From Pseudoselenomonas ruminis (GTDB taxonomy: Bacteria; Bacillota; Negativicutes; Selenomonadales; Selenomonadaceae): DNA of 53,645 nucleotides. The translations under genes were made by a program, and so were the position numbers. The notes under the pieces were generated by a model that saw only the letters and a list, made by a program, of their open reading frames with translations, was not told the DNA's origin and searched no databases. The stretch is taken from contig NZ_VTOY01000015.1 in assembly GCF_008271295.1 (NCBI RefSeq), positions 1 to 53,645 of the forward strand. The letters run 5' to 3'. Below, piece by piece: positions 8,688 through 17,400 of this stretch; within the stretch, counting starts at the first letter, position 1; each line of letters opens with the position of its first letter.

Positions 8688-8966
8688 TCAGAAACGCGTG
8701 TCCAGCAAGCGATCTGCGATGCTCTTGCTATCCACTTCATAAGTTCCATCGGCAACCTGCTGACGAAGCTCCGCGATCTTCTGGGCACGGCTTTCATCCA
8801 TCCCGCGAAGTTTCTGCAGCATGCTGCTGAAGCTCTGCGCCTCATTGGAGAAAACCACTTCATCGGCTTTATGTGCCCGTTCTGCAGCACCACTGCGTTT
8901 CGCACCGCCTGCCGAACTGACATTGTAAGCGCCGGTCACTGCCTGGATGTTGTTGTTGATTATCAT
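8688..8966 (-). CDS. flgM: Anti-sigma28 factor FlgM
   Basis: A 92-residue FlgM. FlgM binds and inhibits sigma28 until the hook is complete, then is released or exported so that filament genes are expressed. The conserved C-terminal half is present: DEVVFSNEAQSFSSMLQKLR and IAELRQQVADGTYEVDSKSI, ending in a short helix with RLLD. It is the first gene of the flgM-flgN-flgK-flgL run. Upstream are a terminator and a sigma28-like promoter (9043-9069), which would make flgM part of its own regulon. Confidence 0.92.
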   Translation of the reverse strand: MIINNNIQAVTGAYNVSSAGGAKRSGAAERAHKADEVVFSNEAQSFSSMLQKLRGMDESRAQKIAELRQQVADGTYEVDSKSIADRLLDTRF

Positions 8967-9042
8967 ATAAATTCACCACCTATTTATGAAACTTTGACTG
9001 GATAAGACCCCATAAGGATTCTTTTTATGTCTTCTGATTAAA

Positions 9043-9069
9043 GTATCGTAAAAAAAAGCAGGAGACTTA
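9043..9069 (-). promoter_or_regulatory. Sigma28-like promoter of flgM operon
   Basis: On the minus strand TAAG is followed by 15 nt and TACGATAC, close to the pattern of the two other sigma28-like promoters in this window. The -35 part lies in the loop of the yvyF terminator hairpin. It would initiate about 70 nt upstream of flgM. Confidence 0.4.
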
Positions 9070-9081
9070 ACTCCTGCTTTT
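9049..9081 (-). terminator. Terminator downstream of yvyF-like gene
   Basis: An 8-bp stem AGCAGGAG/CTCCTGCT (9057-9064 and 9071-9078) with a 6-nt loop is followed on the minus strand by a run of eight T. It separates the yvyF-like gene from flgM. Confidence 0.8.
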
Positions 9082-9153
9082 CGGCTATTATCCGTGTTTA
9101 TGTTCACTTTTCTTTATTTTTCTAAGCTTTACGCCTTATTTCATGTTAAGTAA

Positions 9154-9567
9154 TTAACCGAGGTTGTTTTTCGAATACATCCCATGCCCCTGGCCGGATG
9201 ATTTAGCGGCCTGTTTGGCAGCAGTAATTGCCGACGCTTTTTTCTGGAGTTCTTTATGGAGATCTTCCTGACAACTCTGACAGATTTTTCCCGTGATAAT
9301 AGGCTTGCCGCACTTCTCACATGGATAGCTCATCTTGACCCCAATCTGCTCGAAACGGCCTTCCCGGATCATCTTCTTGATCATACCTTCCGGTGCACCA
9401 GTAGCCTCAACGATTTCCGGAATCTTAGCCCCCGGATTATCGCGAACATAGTTCACTACTTCGGCTTCTTTTTCAAGGATTTTCTCGTAACAATCCATGC
9501 AAACACGATGCCCTGTATCCGCAAACAATTTGCCACACATCGGGCAATTCTTGATTTTACCTGCCAT
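9154..9567 (-). CDS. yvyF: YvyF-like flagellar operon zinc protein
   Basis: A 137-residue protein of the flagellar operon YvyF type, found upstream of flgM in Firmicutes. Two zinc-ribbon halves are visible: CPMCGKLF followed by CMDCYEKI near the N-terminus, and CEKCGKPI followed by CQSCQEDL in the second half; between them is a winged-helix-like segment (PEIVEATGAPEGMIKKMIRE). The function is not firmly established; a regulatory or assembly role is usually assumed from context. The ATG at 9567 is chosen because AGGAG lies 8 nt upstream; a GTG at 9576 would place that site too close. It ends with its own terminator. Confidence 0.8.
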   Translation of the reverse strand: MAGKIKNCPMCGKLFADTGHRVCMDCYEKILEKEAEVVNYVRDNPGAKIPEIVEATGAPEGMIKKMIREGRFEQIGVKMSYPCEKCGKPIITGKICQSCQEDLHKELQKKASAITAAKQAAKSSGQGHGMYSKNNLG

Positions 9568-9640
9568 ATCTTCCACTCCTATTCAACCATTTCGCTATTC
9601 CATTTTGACGAAAAATACTTTTTCTTTTATATAAAAATAA

Positions 9641-9674
9641 TTCGGCAGGAAGGATAAATTTCCTCCCTGCCGAA
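9641..9674 (-). terminator. Terminator of the two-partner secretion operon
   Basis: TTCGGCAGG and CCTGCCGAA form the base of a long stem with a GGA/TCC upper part and an A/T loop; on the minus strand it is followed by a T-rich tract. It lies 26 nt after the tpsB stop. Confidence 0.75.
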
Positions 9675-9699
9675 CAATTTCTTTTTTCTTGTTTTGTTT

Positions 9700-11385
9700 T
9701 TACCAGATTTTCCCCATCATGAACCACGTACGTCCTTTAGCCTTTGCCCCTTGGGAGAGGTTCGGATCATCGCCAATACGGCGGGCATAATCCAAACGCG
9801 TGAACCAATCATTGGCCCGTGTATAGGAAAAGCCCAGTCCCCAGCCCCAAAGGGTTTCTCCGCTGGACCACTGCCCCAGCGAACCAGCACTCCCCTGACG
9901 ATCCATCGATCTATCGTTGTTGAACCAGATGTGGCCGCCATCGATATAAGTACTGAACACGAGTCCCGGAACATCCGTATAGAACCGCGTCTCGACTGTA
10001 CCCAGAATGCCTTCATCACCGGAACCTTCGCCCTGCGGATAAGCACGGACACCATTGGCGCCACCTAAGTACATTTCCTCCGAGCCGTCCAGATTGCGGC
10101 TGGCAATCTGACCGCTCCCCTTGACCATCACGTCAGCACGATGTCCCAGCTTCTGAATAGCCGTCACATTTGCTTCTCCTTTGGTAAAGCGGCCTTCCGT
10201 GTGCCCATCAGCAAGCGTACGACGGGCATCGGCACTGTCAAAGCCCAGCGTGCCCGTCGTAACGGTAGCACCATAGTTGGCTGTAAAGCCATCGCGGCGC
10301 TCAAATCCGTTGATGCCGGCATGGATATTATGCGAATGTTTCCGCTTGCTGTCGTTGAACATATCCATGTCATCCCTCAGCTTGCGGTAATCATATCCAT
10401 AAGTAGCCGTCAAACCACTGCGCGTGAAATGATAGAGCGGACGACTGCCAAACACGCTATACGTATTGGCGACACCATTAGCTCCTAAGCTTCGCATACT
10501 GCCACCGACTTTATAATCCATTCGGCTGTAACCAACTCCCAGCATCGTACCACCGTGGCCGATAAGCGCTTCATAGTTAGCGTAATAGTTATGCATATCC
10601 GCATTGGAAATCATCGTACCGACACTGGCCTTGCCGCCTGTTCCGCCCACATCGTAGATATTATGCTGCAGTCCATAGCGATAGCGGCCGGAATTCCGGC
10701 TGCCGTAGTTCTCCACATAGAGAATCGTATTGGACCCCTTGCTCTTTTCGATGCGAACAGTCAAATCACTGGTACCAAATTCCTTGCCGGGGCTCAGCAC
10801 GCCAACAGCACGCGTACCACTGACATCCGACAGGGTATAGAGAGCTGACTCCAGATTTTTCGTACGGATGATCTCACCAGCTTTGAGGCCATTTACAAAA
10901 CCTCTGGCTACCTTATCTTTCATACGCGTCTGATTGTCGAGCTTTATCTGTCCATAGCGGCCAGGGATAACCTTGATAACAATCATGCCGTCACTGCTCT
11001 CCTGTGCCGGCACATAGGCGGCAGCAGCCGGATAACCATGCTGGCGGCAATACCGCGTGATGGAATTGAGCGTCACATTGAGCTGGCTCATCGTGCGGTT
11101 CTTGCCCATGCCATTTTGAAGAATGCGTGTAAGCTCGGCCTTATCCAGATAGAGTTCATGCGCATCAAGCGTGAAATTGCCGATCGTGAATTCCACCTCG
11201 TGCTGCAGCTGTGGCTGCCCCTGCGTTTTATCCTGCACTTCGGCCGTCGGTGCCGGCATTTGCTGCTTGACATCATCTCCCGGTCTCGACAAGGAAGATG
11301 CTGCCATGGCACTGCCGCTGAGCGCACCGAGGATTGAAACGGCTGTCACACTTGCCGCAAATTGTTTCTTCCACTGTTTCTTCAT
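9700..11385 (-). CDS. Two-partner secretion outer-membrane pore (TpsB, ShlB/FhaC family)
   Basis: A 561-residue outer-membrane transporter that exports the adjacent giant exoprotein. It begins with a Sec signal peptide (MKKQWKKQFAASVTAVSILG, cleavage after SAMA). A POTRA-like domain covers roughly residues 55-135 (FTIGNFTLDAHELYLDKAEL, then ITRYCRQHGYPAAAAYVP and VIPGRYGQIKL), followed by a second POTRA-like segment and a C-terminal beta-barrel that ends in an aromatic residue (WFMMGKIW). ATG 11385 has AAGGA upstream; an in-frame ATG at 11418 overlaps the tpsA stop (ATGA) but has no ribosome site and spoils the signal peptide. The order tpsA then tpsB and the near overlap indicate one operon. 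An outer membrane is required, consistent with a diderm Firmicute. Confidence 0.9.
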   Translation of the reverse strand: MKKQWKKQFAASVTAVSILGALSGSAMAASSLSRPGDDVKQQMPAPTAEVQDKTQGQPQLQHEVEFTIGNFTLDAHELYLDKAELTRILQNGMGKNRTMSQLNVTLNSITRYCRQHGYPAAAAYVPAQESSDGMIVIKVIPGRYGQIKLDNQTRMKDKVARGFVNGLKAGEIIRTKNLESALYTLSDVSGTRAVGVLSPGKEFGTSDLTVRIEKSKGSNTILYVENYGSRNSGRYRYGLQHNIYDVGGTGGKASVGTMISNADMHNYYANYEALIGHGGTMLGVGYSRMDYKVGGSMRSLGANGVANTYSVFGSRPLYHFTRSGLTATYGYDYRKLRDDMDMFNDSKRKHSHNIHAGINGFERRDGFTANYGATVTTGTLGFDSADARRTLADGHTEGRFTKGEANVTAIQKLGHRADVMVKGSGQIASRNLDGSEEMYLGGANGVRAYPQGEGSGDEGILGTVETRFYTDVPGLVFSTYIDGGHIWFNNDRSMDRQGSAGSLGQWSSGETLWGWGLGFSYTRANDWFTRLDYARRIGDDPNLSQGAKAKGRTWFMMGKIW

Positions 11386-11414
11386 CTCACTGTATCCTTC
11401 TTTCTTCCCTATCG

Positions 11415-14400
11415 TCATACGGCACTTTGAATCTCTGCATCGGCGTCACGATTGGACGTTTCGCCGGAAAGCGGAACAATTTCCAGATTTACAATCTCTC
11501 CTTGACTGTCCACTTGAATATTGGCAACGCTGCCAGCATCGACATTTTCCATATTTACCACATCGCTTCCCGTGATGCCAATCTTAGCCAAGCGCTCGCG
11601 GTTATCCATGCTGCGGATTTCATTCAGATCACCATCCAGGCCTTCCGAAATATTGCCACCATCCTCAAGTTCATGGACATCGCCACTGCTGATGGTCGTA
11701 ATTCCCAGGACTGTCCCCTTTGTGTCACGATATTCCAGGGCTGCCTTAGCCATTCCACCAAAAGCACTGACATCATCCAGAGAAGACTGCTGATATGCCG
11801 TCTGATCCGGACGGAATTGCGATTTCGGATTGACGGTATCGTGATACTCACGGCCTGGGTCTACCAGATTAACGATAAAGGCTTCCTCATTAGCAGGATT
11901 CTGGCTGAAGATGTAGTTCTGACCGACATTGCCAGCCGTTTTGCCCTTATACCAGCCATAGACGCCATACTTGCCCGGAATCGAATTGGATATTTCCTTC
12001 TCGTCCTTCGGGGCAAACGTAAAGGCATCCACAAGATTGCTATCCTTCTCCTCGAGTCCCAGTACACTACCCGTAAATGGTGGAATTGTCTCGCCAACAT
12101 TGATTTTCTGCGGCTCAGCAACGATATCCAGCCCTTTGCGGCGAATCGTTCCTTTGCCAGCTGCCGACGTCTTATCCAGCTGATAGTTGGTATTGTCCAG
12201 ACTCAGCGTATACGAAACATCGTGGTCGAGCAAAGCATCGGTATCTTCGCCAGCGGCAGCATTCCCATTGTCGTAAGTACCGGAGGCTTTAAGGCCGATA
12301 TTGTCTCCCTTAATGATGCGGTCATCGAGAACGATATTGCCCGCAGCGTTCAGGACGCCATCGGTGCCATCGTACGTCTTATCTGCCCGCGTTACATCCG
12401 TAACCGTGAGCAGGCGTTTTTCAATCGTACCATTATGCCCCGTGAGTTCTGCCGTCATGCCGTCCGTCGTCAGGCTTTCACCTGCCGTCGTATCTTTTAA
12501 CGCATAGTTGCCATTGGTCCAACCGAGCTGATAGGTGTAGTCCTTGCCCGTATCGGCATTCCAATCCTTGTAGGAACCAGACTGGATAAACACACCCACC
12601 GTATCGCCACCGATAACGTTCGTGTTATCGACATTGATGTTAGCCTTGTCGAGGTATTTGTCAGCCAGCGAAGTGTCGCGGTCGTATTCCTTGACTGGCC
12701 CTTCTTTGACCGATACATTTACCGTACGCGGCGTTATCGTGCCGCTTCCCGTAAGCGTATCCGAGCCACCTTTGGCCTTGACCACATAGTTGTCCTTCGT
12801 CGCACCATCAAGCTGGAAATTGCTGAAATAGACATCCTTAGTCGTGACATTGCCCTTTGCATCGCGGGCTACATCCTTGCCAGCATAAGCGGCACTGATG
12901 GAATCCGCCAGCAGCGTAATGTTGTTCTTCTCATCCGCAACGATGCCCGTATTCTCATCGGTACCATCGAGCAAATTGATATGATTACGCTGTTTCTTAT
13001 CGGCATCGGCTGCATCATCGCCATTGTATTCTTTTTTGATGTCCCTGCCGTAACCATCGGCAAAATCGGCATAAACCACACGACGCTTGATTTCGCCATC
13101 GCCTTTATAGGTATCTTTATCCTCCTCAGTAGCAGCCCCTTTGAGGGTGTTGCTGCTGTCTAGCGTGTAGTTGCCAGCCGTATTGCCCGTAAGTTTCAGC
13201 GTATAGTCAATCTGTTTGCCAGATTTTACCTTGCTGTCTGGATCTACTACATTGGCATTCTTATCCGCATAAGCGCCTGTTACCGTGAGATTGACCGTGT
13301 TTTTGTCTTTATCCACAATACCATGGTCATCTTCAAAGGTATAAGCAAAGTTGTTGATTATATTGCCCGCTGCATCCTTGACTGTCTTTTCACCATCATA
13401 CGTCTTGGTATAACCACTGAGGTTATCCGTCTTGATCTTGAGCACGCGCGGCGTGATACTGCCTTTGGTTGTATAGGTCCCACTAAAGGAAGTTGACGTA
13501 AGCCCCGTAATATCAAAATTATGACCCACGTCATCAGCATCCAGACCGGTTATCTTATAAACCACATTGTCATAGCTAAGGGTGTCTCCCTGCACGACAT
13601 TGACCTGCTTATTTCCTGTGGCATCGACATAGTTTGCCCAATCCTTATCATGACGGAGCTTGAATTCTACTTCTTCCCCACCAGTCCTATCATTCGCGTA
13701 CGTATGAACCGAAAAATATTTCTCCGGATCGAGGACAGTCGAACTGCCATCATAAACTTTAGTGATATCACCTTTCCAATGATTGATATCAATATCATCC
13801 ATGGTTAAAGCCAGCCGTTTGATTCGACCTTTTTTAGCAGCCTCAGCAAAATAGACGGTATCAGCAATGGTATAGTTGCCATGAATCGTCCCAGTCGCCT
13901 TCGCTAATGCGTTCTGCAAACCGGAGTACTGAACACCCTTGAACCCAGCCTTGCCTTCCGCATTTTCCTGATAATTAACATTGCCATCGGCAATGAATTC
14001 TCCCGCCTGATTTTTGTTGCCAAAAGTGCCTGTTACATCATTTTTGTCCAATGTGATAGATTCATTATTCTGCAAACCATCTAAGGTGATTCCCTTGACT
14101 TCGGCCCCGGTTTTATTATTATAGGAGCGCTCCGTGTAGTCAAAGTCAGCGGTCAGCTCTCTCGGCGTAATCCGCCCTAAATCCTTGCCGGTAATCGTTG
14201 CCGTATTGGCATTTGTCCCCTCGATGACATAATTTGACGCACCATTGCCTTTCAATACCACATCGTATAGTACGTCTTTCGTAGTAATATTGCCCTCTGC
14301 GTCATAGGCAACATTTTTATCCACATAACGGCCATTGAGCTTGGTGGTATCGAGTGCTGTCGTATCGCCGTTTGCATTGATGACACCCTCGAGTTTAATC

Positions 14401-17400
14401 TTACCGCTAGTATCGACGCCACTAGGAAGATTATCTCTACCATCATAGACTTTCTCCATCACAGTTTTATCCGCAAAAATAGTGCGAATTGCCTTGGGCG
14501 TTATGCTGACACCCGAATTCTTGGACTGCGTCAGTACACCATTGGCATAAATCGACGATGACAGCCCGCTTAAGTTGAAATTCGACAATGCATCGCCCAA
14601 TAAACCAAACTGATACGTAGCGCTATTGGCGTCAATCCCTGCCGAATTGTAAATAGCCGAATTAATCTTATAGTCCTTGCCGGCTTTCAGGGTAACGCCA
14701 CCAATCGTAATGCTCTGAATATAGTCCGCCTGATCCTTAATCCCGACCTCATCGCCAAAATAACGGCTGGTATCGGTATGGTCATAAGAAATACTATTGG
14801 TCGTGTCATACACCTTGGTAATCTTATCGGCAAATTTCACATCGACATCATTATCGGTAAGATCTTTCGGAGTTATCTTTCCCGCACCATTAATTTTAGT
14901 TACCCCATTCACCGTCTGGCTGTTAGCAGGATTAATGATATAGTTCCCCTTATCTTTCCCCTGCAACACCGTAACATAGGTAACCGTATCAGCAGTCTTT
15001 ACATCAGGACTGTTAAATACCGCAGCATACTTAGCCGGATCAATCGATACATCATCTACCTTATTCGTTTCCGCATCAGTCTTTATCCCTTCATAGACGG
15101 GCGTAACTGTTCCCGTATACTCCGCATTGCCATCATAAGTTTTCGAAACTGGCCCATACGTTATCGTAAGTGCCGCCGGCGTAATATCGCCTGTACCTGT
15201 CAGCGTATTATTAACTACATCTTTATTAGCCGTATCTTTTAAGCGGTAATTGCCCTGACTGTCCGTATCCATTGATATCTTATAGTAGACATTCTTCGGC
15301 TTATCTGAATTGACATTTTTATCTTCATACTCGACGGCTACATTCCGCGTACCATCAATCCAGCCCGTGAATTCCACTGCCGCATCATCCTTGATTTCAT
15401 TGCCAGCAGCATCATAGACTTTCTTCGAGCCATCATAAACCTTCGTTACATTATCTGGTTTTACTGCGACTGTGATGTTCTTTGGCGTGATGGTCCCCAC
15501 CATATCCGCATCATCCGCCTGCGTCCACTTGAGATTGTTCGTATCCACATCGAGTAAATCATCACTAAGCTTATAATTTGACGAACCAGCAAGCGTCAGC
15601 TCATACGTCACCCCCTGCGAAGTGCCGTCATTACTGCTCTTATTATTGTAATAGGCTTTATTGATGGTATAGTCCAACCCCACCCTAGAGGTTCCGTTGT
15701 CATAGGTCAGTGTACCTACATAATACTGACTATCATGATTAACCGTTTCGACATTTTCATTTCCGTCATAGACCTTCGTAATGTCATGCAGTTTGGTAAG
15801 ATCCAGCTTGCTGCGGTCTGCTATCGTCAACGGTTTAATCGTGCCTTTATCATAAACCGTATCGCCGATACCAGCCAATACGTAATTGGAATTTTTGATA
15901 ATCCCCGCTACGCCTGTATACTGAACATCTTTGCTGTTTGTTGCCCCATAATTCATAACATTGGCATCCGCCTGGAAGGTCGCATCCGTCGTACCGCTGC
16001 CATACTTTGCCTTGATGTCAGCTAGCGAGAAGATATCTGACAAATCTTCCCCAGTGACAACTCCCGTCGCACCAGCTAGCGCAATCTTATCATTTTCCTG
16101 TTTCCCTTGTACGAGTGCCGATTCATCATAATCCTTGGACGGATTATAAAAATCAATCGCCGTAATCTCACGCTGCCTGATGAGACCCGTACCATTATAT
16201 GTAGCCGTAGATGCTGTCGTATCACCAACGGCGATAACATAGTTCTTCGACTCAGTACCATCGCCCTTGAGAACCTTAGCCGTATACGTAATATTCTTGT
16301 CGGCTACCTGCTTATCCTGGATATTGACATTTTTAGCTCCCTCACCAGCAGTATCAAGATACTCACCCGTGATAACGATTTTATCCGTATCATCCTGAAT
16401 CAGATGATGATCCGTATCATCATTTTTATCATAAACAACATAGCCTGCGTCCAAGCCAAACTCTTTCGCATCATTGACCTTCACATGCTCATCGCCATCA
16501 TAAGCTTTGCTGGCTTTCTCTCCGGAAAACTTCAGATTAATCGTGCGCGGTGTAATCTTTCCGGCACCATAAACATGCTGATTGATAAGTCCATTAGAAA
16601 GATTGACCCCGTCTAATTTGTAATTGACAGCATCATCGCCACTTACCGTTACCACATACCGCACGCCAAGATTATCGGCAGCATCCTTTGTCTTTGTCTG
16701 TGACGTACCATCACTTGCGGTAACGAAATCAGCCCCCGTAACCGTAAAGGTCAAATCGTCAGCTGGCATCTCATCCAGGCGGACAACCGCCCCATTAGCA
16801 CCCGTGTAGGATGTACCTGCCGTATACTCACGCTCTGCAGCCTGCTTTTCCAGCTTGCCTTCTTTATTCTTTTTGTACCACGAATAACCCGCCTTGGCAA
16901 TATCTAGGCGATTGATCGTACCTGTCCCATAAAGAGCGCCGCCATCATCCACATTGATTCCCGTGTCGGTAAGACCATCAACGGATTCACTATAAAGCAC
17001 GTTATTCGTATTGGTTGCATCGACCAGTTTATAGTTTTTAGTCTTCGTCCCCCCTGTTAATTTAATGCCGCCATAGCGGACATCATGATCGCCAGCCATT
17101 TTGGACGCAGTGAACGAGCCATCGGCATTTTTCGTGCCATAGTTGGCATAGTCAGGTTTCGTTTCATCCGTCTCATACACCAACGTGATATCATCTTCGC
17201 CAACTTTGCCCCGATTCTCCCCCTGCTCTGTCACAAAGGCAACCTGCTCGGCTGGCGTATTGCCATCACCTGTTACAATGGTCTTGCCATTATAATCACG
17301 GTTAATTCCAGACTTCTTTTTCAACTCAACCAGAATTTCACGCTGCTTAATGACACCATTTTCCGAATCCCCGGAAATTGTCAGCGACATATTGCCAGAT

